Shown: piece after piece, positions 1 to 6,202 of the stretch | Layout: every line of letters begins with the position of its first letter | How positions within the stretch are numbered: the first letter of the stretch is position 1 | Source of the DNA: an uncultured Prevotellaceae bacterium | GTDB taxonomy: Bacteria; Bacteroidota; Bacteroidia; Bacteroidales; Bacteroidaceae | Direction: 5' to 3' | Length of the DNA: 14,245 bases | NCBI GenBank assembly: GCA_946624335.1 | Contig: CAMOSA010000048.1 | Coordinates: 1 to 14,245 of the forward strand | The notes under the pieces: generated by a model | Told to the model about the DNA's origin: nothing | The model's database searches: none | The model's input: only the letters and a program-made list of their open reading frames with translations | Translations under genes and position numbers: made by a program

Positions 1-1
1 T

Positions 2-259
2 TCCGTGAAGTATATCGAGCACATCCTCGACCTCTTCCCGCGTGAGATGTTCGAACACCACCGCCTGCGCCGATTCGACATAGCCTACAAAGCCGAGAGC
101 TATATGGGCGATACGCTGTCGTTCGTCTGTGTGCCAGCCGAGGTCTTGCTGCCCGACGGCCAGCCCGCCGAGCACCAGATAGAAATACGCAAGAACATGG
201 GGCTGCCCTCAAAGCCTGAGGGCGAGCCTATCGTGCAGGCCAAGCTGCTCTGGGAGTAG
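2..259 (+). CDS. Acyl-ACP thioesterase, C-terminal fragment (5' end outside the window)
   Basis: The frame is open from the first bases, so the gene begins upstream; the first in-frame GTG at 5 is an internal valine rather than a start. The 85 visible residues look like the end of a bacterial acyl-ACP thioesterase (FatA/FatB-like double hotdog fold): a segment reading VKYIEHILDLFP, then FDIAYKAES, and a strand ending EIRKNMG. These cytoplasmic enzymes hydrolyse acyl-ACP and release free fatty acids. In many Bacteroidales this gene sits in the branched-chain amino acid cluster between ilvN and ilvC (from memory), and ilvC does follow here. It converges with the esterase gene, with only 17 bp between stop codons. 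The family call rests on the C-terminal half alone. Confidence 0.88.
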   Translation, partial: SVKYIEHILDLFPREMFEHHRLRRFDIAYKAESYMGDTLSFVCVPAEVLLPDGQPAEHQIEIRKNMGLPSKPEGEPIVQAKLLWE

Positions 260-276
260 GCGCGTTGTACGCCGGC

Positions 277-1104
277 TCAGAACATCTTCTCGAAGAAGGC
301 TAACGTGATGGCGACGGCTTGGGAGGGATCGGGACCGAAGCCGTGGTCGAAGCGTTCCATCTGGTGATACTCGCTGCCGCGCCATAGCTGGTGGAAACGT
401 AAGCCATAGGTGTAGGGTACGACACGGTCTGCCGTGCCGTGGAGGATACACGCCCGGCCCTTGTAGCCCGCGGCCGTCTCGTAGATGGGCAGGCGGAACG
501 CCGAGGTGATATACTCGCGCCCGAGGCGACGGCCCCACACCTCGACGTAGTCAGGAGGATCGAGCGGGTCGCCCTGGAAAGGCGGCTGACCGCCGATGGT
601 GCCCCGGATGGCATCATCGCGCAGCACAGCGGCAGGTGCCAGCAGGACGACGCCGCCCTTCAGCGCTTTCTTGCCTAAACGACCGGCCAGCATGGCCGTG
701 ACGACACCGCCCTGCGAGTGGCCGCAGATGCCGATACGCCCGAAGCGGCCGTCGGCCTTCACCCAGTCGTAGACGCGACGGGCGTCCTCAATCTCGTTGG
801 GGACGGTCATCTGCTCGAAGGAGCCCTCGCTCTCGCCGTGTCCGTTGAAGTCGAAGCGAATGGAGGCGACGCCACGGGCCTCAAGGCCGTCGGCAATACC
901 GTTGAAGAGGGCGTTGTTGCGTGTGCCGCCGAAGCCGTGACACAGGATGACGATAGGGCAACGTGAGGGCAGGACATCGGGCGTCTGGAGCTCGGCTGCC
1001 AGAAGACCGTGGTCGCCCTGGAGCGTGATGCGCTCTGTCTTGGCGGAGGACGGAAGGGCGCACAGCACGCTCAGGAGGAGGGGGAATAGTCTTTGTCTCA
1101 TCAT
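277..1104 (-). CDS. Secreted alpha/beta hydrolase, feruloyl/cinnamoyl-esterase-like
   Basis: A 275-residue serine hydrolase. The start chosen is the ATG at 1104 (a second ATG follows at 1101), because it gives a signal peptide (charged MMRQR, hydrophobic core, likely cleavage after SSA near residue 21). The frame stays open to 1299, but that extension crosses the promoter and reads as non-coding. Visible elements are the oxyanion segment HGFGG (56-60), FDFNGHGES (84-92), nucleophile elbow GHSQGG (128-133, Ser130), then Asp226 in HGTADRVVP and His254 in DHGFG, a complete triad. The stretches SQGGVV, LLAPAA and LPIYE resemble cinnamoyl/feruloyl esterases such as Est1E and LJ0536 (recalled, not searched), which release hydroxycinnamates from arabinoxylan. 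Another carboxylesterase or acylaminoacyl-peptidase-like hydrolase is possible. Its promoter faces away from ilvC. Confidence 0.9.
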   Translation of the reverse strand: MMRQRLFPLLLSVLCALPSSAKTERITLQGDHGLLAAELQTPDVLPSRCPIVILCHGFGGTRNNALFNGIADGLEARGVASIRFDFNGHGESEGSFEQMTVPNEIEDARRVYDWVKADGRFGRIGICGHSQGGVVTAMLAGRLGKKALKGGVVLLAPAAVLRDDAIRGTIGGQPPFQGDPLDPPDYVEVWGRRLGREYITSAFRLPIYETAAGYKGRACILHGTADRVVPYTYGLRFHQLWRGSEYHQMERFDHGFGPDPSQAVAITLAFFEKMF

Positions 1105-1153
1105 AGGGGGTATGAAATAATGGAGTAATGTTGTCTTCGTGTATTTGCTGCCG

Positions 1154-1185
1154 CAAAGATACGTCACTTTCTGCGCTTCTCCAAG
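1154..1185 (-). promoter_or_regulatory. Promoter of the esterase gene (Bacteroidetes -33/-7 type)
   Basis: On the minus strand, TATCTTTG at 1161-1154 is an exact TAnnTTTG -7 element. CTTG at 1185-1182 lies 20 bp upstream and is a reasonable partial -33 element. Transcription would begin near 1147, leaving a leader of about 43 nt before the ATG at 1104. This placement also argues against the longer open frame reaching 1299. Confidence 0.75.
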
Positions 1186-1329
1186 CTTTTTACTTCTTTT
1201 TTGCACTTTCACACGGCCAGTATAATATAATAAGGTGTACGTGCCGAGTGAGAACTGACAGAAATCAATAAATTTTGGCGTTTTGCCTAAAAATTTCAAC
1301 TAATCTGCTTCGTTTAGCGATAATTTGTG

Positions 1330-1337
1330 TATCTTTG
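1330..1337 (+). promoter_or_regulatory. ilvC promoter -7 element
   Basis: TATCTTTG is an exact match to the Bacteroidetes -7 consensus, 43 bp before the ilvC start codon. No convincing -33 TTTG is present; TTCG at 1309-1312 is the nearest candidate, at a 17-bp spacing. The expected transcript start is near 1343. An AT-rich imperfect inverted repeat (1270-1296) lies just upstream and could be a regulator site. Confidence 0.75.
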
Positions 1338-1380
1338 CACCCGTAAAGCAACAAAAACATTAAATCTGAGTATAAGAATC

Positions 1381-2424
1381 ATGGCAAAAATGAATTTTGG
1401 CGGTGTCATTGAGGAAGTGATGACCCGCGAGGAGTTTCCACTGGAGAAGGCACGTGAAGTGCTGAAAAACGAGACTATTGCCGTGCTGGGCTACGGCGTG
1501 CAGGGACCGGGACAGGCCCAGAACCTGCGCGACAACGGCTTCAACGTCATCGTCGGACAGCGCGAAGGCAAGACTTTCGATAAGGCCGTCGCCGACGGAT
1601 GGGTGCCCGGAGAGACACTGTTCTCCATCGAAAAGGCTGCTGAGCGTGGCACCATCGTATGCCTGCTGCTCTCGGACGCTGCGCAGATGCAGTTGTGGCC
1701 CAAGATTGCGCCCCACATCACGGCCGGCAAGACGCTCTACTTCTCTCACGGTTTTGCCATCACATGGAACGACCGCACGGGTGTCGTGCCGCCCAAGGAC
1801 GTCGACGTCATCATGGTAGCGCCCAAGGGCAGCGGCACCAGCCTCCGCACGATGTTCCTCGAGGGCCGGGGCCTCAACAGCAGTTATGCCATCTATCAGG
1901 ACGCCAGCGGGCACGCCCTCGACAAGGTGCTGGCCTTCGGCATCGGCATCGGATCGGGATACCTCTTCGAGACCACCTTCCAGCGCGAGGCTGTGTCGGA
2001 CCTCACCGGCGAGCGCGGATCACTCATGGGAGCCATACAGGGACTGTTGCTGGCACAGTACGAGGTGCTGCGCGAGAACGGCCACACACCCTCCGAGGCC
2101 TTCAACGAGACCGTAGAGGAGCTCACACAGTCGCTCATGCCGCTGTTCGCACAGAAGGGGATGGACTGGATGTACGCCAACTGCTCGACGACTGCTCAGC
2201 GAGGAGCGCTCGACTGGATGGGGCCGTTCCACGACGCCATCAAGCCGGTCGTGCAGAAACTCTACACCAGCGTCAAGAACGGCGAGGAGGCACAGATATC
2301 CATCGACAGCAACTCAAAGCCCGGCTATCGCGAAGGACTCGAGCAGGAGCTCAAGGCGCTGCGTGAGAGCGAGATGTGGCGCACTGCTGCCGTCGTGCGT
2401 CAGCTACGCCCCGAGAACAACTGA
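1381..2424 (+). CDS. ilvC: Ketol-acid reductoisomerase (fungal-like type)
   Basis: IlvC (347 aa) catalyses the Mg2+- and NADPH-dependent isomeroreduction of 2-acetolactate and 2-aceto-2-hydroxybutyrate in valine, leucine and isoleucine synthesis. The ATG at 1381 is chosen over the upstream codon at 1327, because the latter overlaps the promoter and the protein normally begins close to MAKMNFGG. The N-terminal Rossmann domain has GYGVQG (37-42), SHGF (122-125, catalytic-region His123) and VAPKGSGTSLR (146-156). The helical C-terminal domain has DLTGERG (207-213), with Asp207 and Glu211 as expected metal ligands, NETVEELTQS (242-251) and CSTTAQRGALDW (268-279). The last motifs match yeast Ilv5 more closely than E. 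coli IlvC, as is usual in Bacteroidetes. It has its own promoter and terminator, so it is probably monocistronic. Confidence 0.98.
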   Translation: MAKMNFGGVIEEVMTREEFPLEKAREVLKNETIAVLGYGVQGPGQAQNLRDNGFNVIVGQREGKTFDKAVADGWVPGETLFSIEKAAERGTIVCLLLSDAAQMQLWPKIAPHITAGKTLYFSHGFAITWNDRTGVVPPKDVDVIMVAPKGSGTSLRTMFLEGRGLNSSYAIYQDASGHALDKVLAFGIGIGSGYLFETTFQREAVSDLTGERGSLMGAIQGLLLAQYEVLRENGHTPSEAFNETVEELTQSLMPLFAQKGMDWMYANCSTTAQRGALDWMGPFHDAIKPVVQKLYTSVKNGEEAQISIDSNSKPGYREGLEQELKALRESEMWRTAAVVRQLRPENN

Positions 2425-2472
2425 TTACAGCAAATACAAATAAGACACGAGTTTCCATTTTTTCTTAGTTGG

Positions 2473-2511
2473 GCTACACTGGATTCCGCTTCCAGTGTAG
2501 CTTCTTTTTTT
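2473..2511 (+). terminator. Intrinsic terminator of ilvC
   Basis: A perfect 11-bp stem (2473-2483 with 2491-2501, arms GCTACACTGGA and TCCAGTGTAGC) around a 7-nt loop is followed by a T-rich run, TTCTTTTTTT. It begins 48 bp after the ilvC stop codon and ends about 30 bp before the next promoter. Confidence 0.93.
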
Positions 2512-2543
2512 GCCGAAAAGCATCGTCGTAAGCAAAAGATTTG

Positions 2544-2551
2544 TATCTTTG
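2544..2551 (+). promoter_or_regulatory. Promoter -7 element for the small ORF and pseudouridine synthase genes
   Basis: TATCTTTG is an exact -7 consensus, 25 bp before the ATG at 2577, so transcription from about 2557 would give a leader of only about 20 nt. No clear -33 element was found. It lies directly after the ilvC terminator and is the only visible promoter for the two overlapping genes downstream. Confidence 0.7.
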
Positions 2552-2576
2552 TGCCCGAAAACAGAACATAACGCTA

Positions 2577-2735
2577 ATGACAATGCCCTATTTTAGCACT
2601 TTCACCCAGTCCGAGGAGTTCCGGCGTGACGAGCTCCTCCACAAGATCGAGCACGCACTGCAGCGGCTGACACTTCAGGAGTTGGAGGCTATGTACTACG
2701 ATATGACCACCAAGAGCTACGTCAACGATGACTGA
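2577..2735 (+). CDS. Small protein of unknown function (52 aa)
   Basis: I do not recognise this gene. The ATG at 2577 is chosen because the open frame further upstream overlaps the promoter; an ATG at 2583 would give 50 residues. The product is charged and probably mostly helical: a short PYFSTFTQ head, an amphipathic helix (EEFRRDELLHKIEHALQRL) and an acidic tail ending in NDD. There is no signal peptide, membrane segment or cysteine. Evidence that it is real: it sits just after an exact -7 promoter, and its stop codon overlaps the start of the pseudouridine synthase gene by 8 nt, the usual arrangement for translational coupling. It could be a small partner of the downstream enzyme or simply a coupling leader ORF. 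Confidence 0.65.
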   Translation: MTMPYFSTFTQSEEFRRDELLHKIEHALQRLTLQELEAMYYDMTTKSYVNDD

Positions 2736-4389
2736 CAGCACGTCCACAGCCTACACCTTTCTTCACCCCCTGTCGCGAGGCGACGAGGCCTTGCCCGAGG
2801 CTTTCACGTTCCCCTTCCGCTACACGCCCCATCCGCTGTGCCGACGCGCAGCCGAGGTGGTGGAGCAACGGCTGTGCGCGATGGGCATCGCCGAGGGTAA
2901 GATGTACGGCGTGATGCTCGTCGCCGACGGCGATGCGCTGTACTTCATGGCGGCCTATTCCGGGCAGTTGCTCGGCAGCTACGATCACCCGTGGTGGGTG
3001 CCGCCCGTGGTCGACTACCTCGACCCGAACGGTCATTTCCAGCAAGAGCAACGGGCGATAGTGGCTATCGGCGAACAGATGGCTGCCCTGCGTAACAGTA
3101 CAGAGCGCTCGGAGGCCCAGGCTCGCGTGGCAGCTTTGCGCGCGGCGCAGCATGCAGCCATCGACGAGGCTCGACGTGTCTATGCCGAGGGCAAGGCACG
3201 GCGCGAGGTTCTCAGGGCTGAGGGCGCTGACAAGGCGCTGCTCATCCGCGAGAGTCAGCGCCAGAAAGCCGACATCCATCGTGCCAGGCTGATGCACGCT
3301 GACGAGATAGCACGGCTGGAACGGAAGCTGGCAACCGTCAATGCCGAGGTGTCGGCCCTCACCGAAGAACGCAAGCGGCGCAGCGAGGCGCTGCAACAAT
3401 GGCTCTTCAGGCAGTTTGACTTCCTCAATGCGCGACACGAGCACAAGAACCTCATCGACATTTTCGGCGACGCACGCCGCATACCGTCCGGGGCAGGGGA
3501 GTGTTGTGCTCCTAAGCTGCTGCAGACGGCTTACCGCCTGGGACTGAAGCCCCTGGCGATGGCTGAGTTCTGGTGGGGCGCATCGAGCACCGATCACTAT
3601 CGCGAGCCGGGCGCTTTCTTCCCGGCATGTCGCAGCAAGTGCTATCCGATCCTGGGTCACATGCTGCAGGGCTTGAACGTAGAGCCTGATCCCGCCCTAC
3701 ACTATGACCAAAAGGTTCTCGCGCCCGTGCGCGTGCTGTGGGAGGACGAAGAGATGGCTGTCGTCGTGAAACCAGAGGGGTGGGTGAGCATACCTGGCAA
3801 GAGCCATCAGCCGTGCCTCATGGACGAGTGCTACCGCCGCTGGCCCGACATCAGCGGACCGGTCATCGTTCACCGCCTCGATATGGACACATCGGGCGTC
3901 ATGGTCATCGCCAAGAACACACGGGCTCATCGCGCCCTGTCGCAGCAGTTCGAGCGTCGTGAGGTGGAGAAGCGCTATATCGCCCTCGTGGAGGGTGATC
4001 TGTCAGGACGCGGCGATGGGGTTCACACGATCTCGCTGCCGATAGCCCCCGACGTGGACAACCTGCCTCGGCGGCGCGTCGACCGTGCCGGCGGCAAGGA
4101 GGCGGTCACGCGCTTCGAGGTCCTCGGGGTAGAGAGACGGCCGTCGGCCGTCGACACCTCGGCGCCCGTTCCCGACGTCTGCTCGCGCATAGCTTTCTAC
4201 CCGCAGACGGGACGCACCCATCAGCTACGCGTCCATGCTGCTGCGCCCCTTGGCTTGGCAGCACCGATCCTCGGCGACCGCCTCTACGGGCATCCCGACC
4301 AGCGCCTCTACCTGCACGCCGAAGCCATCACGCTGAAGCACCCGCTCACCCTCGAACGGCTCCATTTCGAGGCTCCGTGCCCCTTCTGA
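2728..4389 (+). CDS. RluA-family pseudouridine synthase with long N-terminal extension
   Basis: A 553-residue protein whose C-terminal part (about 330-553) is an RluA-type pseudouridine synthase, converting uridines in rRNA or tRNA to pseudouridine in the cytoplasm. It shows the catalytic motif HRLDMDTSG (382-390, nucleophile Asp385), VVVKPEGWVS (346-354), EKRYIALVEG (414-423), the basic TGRTHQLRVHAA (494-505) and ILGDRLYG (514-521). Ahead of it are three extra parts: a globular region (about 20-120, with PFRYTPHP and YFMAAYSGQLLG), an Ala/Arg/Glu-rich coiled coil (about 125-225), and a segment with GAGECCAPKLLQ (255-266), MAEFWWG (278-284) and FFPACRSKCYPILGHML. I recall long RluA proteins with this architecture in Bacteroidetes and Vibrio-like bacteria, but the RNA target is not known to me. 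No S4 domain is visible. Confidence 0.92.
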   Translation: MTDSTSTAYTFLHPLSRGDEALPEAFTFPFRYTPHPLCRRAAEVVEQRLCAMGIAEGKMYGVMLVADGDALYFMAAYSGQLLGSYDHPWWVPPVVDYLDPNGHFQQEQRAIVAIGEQMAALRNSTERSEAQARVAALRAAQHAAIDEARRVYAEGKARREVLRAEGADKALLIRESQRQKADIHRARLMHADEIARLERKLATVNAEVSALTEERKRRSEALQQWLFRQFDFLNARHEHKNLIDIFGDARRIPSGAGECCAPKLLQTAYRLGLKPLAMAEFWWGASSTDHYREPGAFFPACRSKCYPILGHMLQGLNVEPDPALHYDQKVLAPVRVLWEDEEMAVVVKPEGWVSIPGKSHQPCLMDECYRRWPDISGPVIVHRLDMDTSGVMVIAKNTRAHRALSQQFERREVEKRYIALVEGDLSGRGDGVHTISLPIAPDVDNLPRRRVDRAGGKEAVTRFEVLGVERRPSAVDTSAPVPDVCSRIAFYPQTGRTHQLRVHAAAPLGLAAPILGDRLYGHPDQRLYLHAEAITLKHPLTLERLHFEAPCPF

Positions 4390-4430
4390 GGTCACGGATG
4401 CTTAAAAATTGTTTCGCAAAGGTTCGCTGA

Positions 4431-4466
4431 TGTCTCTTTTTTGTCGCAACATCGAAAAAAAAGACA
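4431..4466. repeat. AT-rich imperfect inverted repeat upstream of xylB
   Basis: TGTCTCTTTTTTGTCG (4431-4446) is mirrored by CGAAAAAAAAGACA (4453-4466) across a 6-nt spacer, with a two-base length difference. It lies just upstream of where the -33 element of the xylB promoter should be. It could be an operator for a pentose regulator or a weak terminator for the gene upstream; no U-tract follows. Low confidence in function. Confidence 0.35.
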
Positions 4467-4496
4467 TAAACAGATACGGGTAATCATGAAAAACGC

Positions 4497-4504
4497 TATC
4501 TTTG
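4497..4504 (+). promoter_or_regulatory. xylB(A) promoter -7 element
   Basis: TATCTTTG is an exact -7 consensus, 57 bp before the xylB ATG, giving a leader of about 50 nt. No clear TTTG -33 element is present, which would suit a promoter needing an activator. It is the only recognisable promoter for xylB and probably for xylA. Confidence 0.75.
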
Positions 4505-4561
4505 TCGGCGAAATGCTAACACGCAAATACAACCTTAACTGAATAATCACACGTAAGAAAG

Positions 4562-6049
4562 ATGGAAAAAGATTATCTCCTCGGCTACGATATCGGCAGC
4601 TCCAGCGTCAAGGCCTCGCTTGTGGAAGTCGCCAGCGGCGACTGTGTGGCTTCCGCCTTCTATCCCAAGACAGAGGCTCCGATCAAGGCGCTGCGTCCGG
4701 GTTGGGCCGAACAGGCACCCGAAGGCTGGTGGAACGACCTCAGGTCGGCCACGGCAGACGTCTTGCGACAGGCGCAGGTCAACGCCACGCACATCAAGGC
4801 CATAGGCATCAGCTATCAGATGCATGGCCTCGTATGTCTCGACCGCGAAGGAAAGCCGCTACGCGATGCCATCATCTGGTGCGACTCGCGTGCCGTGCCC
4901 TACGGACAGCAGGCCTTCAAGACCCTCGGACAGGAGCAGTGCCTCACGCATCTGTTGAACTCACCCGGCAATTTCACCGCCTCGAAGCTGGCGTGGGTGC
5001 GCGCCAACGAGCCCGAGGTCTTTGAACGCATCGACAAGGGGATGCTGCCCGGCGACTATATCGCCTATCGTCTCACGGGGCAGGAGGCAACGACAGTCAG
5101 CGGCCTCTCCGAGGGGATGATGTGGGATTTCCGGGAGAACCGTCCGGCACAGTTCCTGCTCGACTACTATGGTATTCCGGCGTCGATGCTGGCAGACCTC
5201 GTGCCGACGTTCGGCCCGCAGGGCGTGCTCACAACGGAGGCTGCCGCTGAGCTGGGACTGGCGCCCGGGACACCCGTCACCTACCGCGCCGGCGACCAGC
5301 CGAACAATGCCCTGTCGCTCAACGTGTTCGAACCAGGAGAAGCCGCCACGACGGCCGGCACATCGGGCGTGGTATATGGCGTCCTGGGGCAGATAGCCTA
5401 CGACACACAGAGCCGTGTCAACACCTTTGCCCATGTGAATCATAGCGCAGGCAACCCGCGTCTCGGCGTACTGCTGTGTATTAACGGCACCGGCATACTC
5501 AACTCGTGGATGCGCCGTCATGTGGCTCCGGCCGGTAGCAGCTATGCCGCGATGAACGACCTGGCAGCGCAGGCTCCCATCGGTGCCGACGGTCTGTCCA
5601 TACTGCCCTTCGGCAACGGAGCCGAGCGCGTGCTCTGCGACCGCGAGACGGGGGCAAGCATCCATGGCATTAACTTCAACCGTCACACTCATAGCCACCT
5701 GCTGCGTGCCGCTCAGGAAGGCATCGTCTTCAGCTTTGCCTACGGCATGGGCATCATGAAAGAGATGGGCATGACGCTGACGACCATACGTGCCGGGCAC
5801 GCTAATATGTTCCTCAGCCCGATCTTCCGCGAGACGCTGGCGAGCGTCACGGGGGCTACCATCGAGCTCTGCGATACGGATGGTAGCATAGGTGCAGCGC
5901 GTGGTGCGGGCATCGGCGTCGGTATCTATGCCGACCATAATGAGGCGTTTGCTACGCTCCGAAAACTACAGGTCATCGAACCGGACATCAAGAACCAGTC
6001 TGCCTACTGCGAGGCTTTCGAGCGGTGGAAAGGGTGGTTGGGAAGTTGA
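4562..6049 (+). CDS. xylB: Xylulokinase
   Basis: A 495-residue FGGY-family sugar kinase that phosphorylates D-xylulose with ATP to xylulose 5-phosphate, feeding the pentose phosphate pathway. The N-terminal domain starts with the phosphate-binding GYDIGSSSVKA (8-18); YQMHGLVCLD (85-94) is the xylulokinase substrate signature, followed by IIWCDSRA (104-111). The catalytic Asp245 sits in RAGDQPNNA (242-250), and TTAGTSGVVYG (263-273) contributes to ATP binding. Length and ends are normal. It is followed by xylA on the same strand, and the pairing confirms xylulose rather than another ketose as substrate. The stop codon lies inside the first unit of a 7-bp tandem repeat array: the last codons GGA AGT TGA merge into the AGTTGAG repeat. 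Confidence 0.97.
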   Translation: MEKDYLLGYDIGSSSVKASLVEVASGDCVASAFYPKTEAPIKALRPGWAEQAPEGWWNDLRSATADVLRQAQVNATHIKAIGISYQMHGLVCLDREGKPLRDAIIWCDSRAVPYGQQAFKTLGQEQCLTHLLNSPGNFTASKLAWVRANEPEVFERIDKGMLPGDYIAYRLTGQEATTVSGLSEGMMWDFRENRPAQFLLDYYGIPASMLADLVPTFGPQGVLTTEAAAELGLAPGTPVTYRAGDQPNNALSLNVFEPGEAATTAGTSGVVYGVLGQIAYDTQSRVNTFAHVNHSAGNPRLGVLLCINGTGILNSWMRRHVAPAGSSYAAMNDLAAQAPIGADGLSILPFGNGAERVLCDRETGASIHGINFNRHTHSHLLRAAQEGIVFSFAYGMGIMKEMGMTLTTIRAGHANMFLSPIFRETLASVTGATIELCDTDGSIGAARGAGIGVGIYADHNEAFATLRKLQVIEPDIKNQSAYCEAFERWKGWLGS

Positions 6050-6125
6050 GAGTTGAAAGTTGAAAGTTGAGAGTTGAGAGTTGAAAGTTGAAAGTTGAAA
6101 CGTTGAAAGTTGAAACGTGGAGACT
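6044..6125. repeat. Heptamer tandem repeat array, consensus AGTTGAA
   Basis: About ten consecutive units starting at 6044: nine 7-mers (AGTTGAG or AGTTGAA) and one 8-mer (ACGTTGAA at 6100-6107), then decaying units containing ACGTGGAG and ACTTGGAAACG. Only the sixth and seventh bases of the unit vary within the clean part. The array includes the xylB stop codon and occupies half of the 153-bp xylB-xylA gap. It contains no ORF or strong hairpin. Confidence 0.95.
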
Positions 6126-6202
6126 TGGAAACGTCATCGATAAGAATAGTTAATTAAATCAAGTTACAAATAAATCTCTAATCCTCTTAAAATATTGAAT
6201 CT

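Noticed and set aside
259..273. Bidirectional terminator between the thioesterase and esterase genes
   Set aside because: Only a 4-bp stem (GGCG/CGCC) with a 7-nt loop and no flanking U-tract; too weak to call.
1105..1299. N-terminal extension of the esterase frame to a 340-residue protein
   Set aside because: It would place translation across an exact promoter and AT-rich DNA. The ATG at 1104 gives a proper signal peptide, and the extension has no family resemblance.
2722..3660. 312-residue open frame antisense to the pseudouridine synthase gene
   Set aside because: It covers the coiled-coil region, where codon bias keeps the opposite strand open; composition is not protein-like.
4961..5938. 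325-residue open frame antisense to xylB
   Set aside because: Mirror of a well-supported kinase gene; no recognisable domain and no promoter or translation signal.
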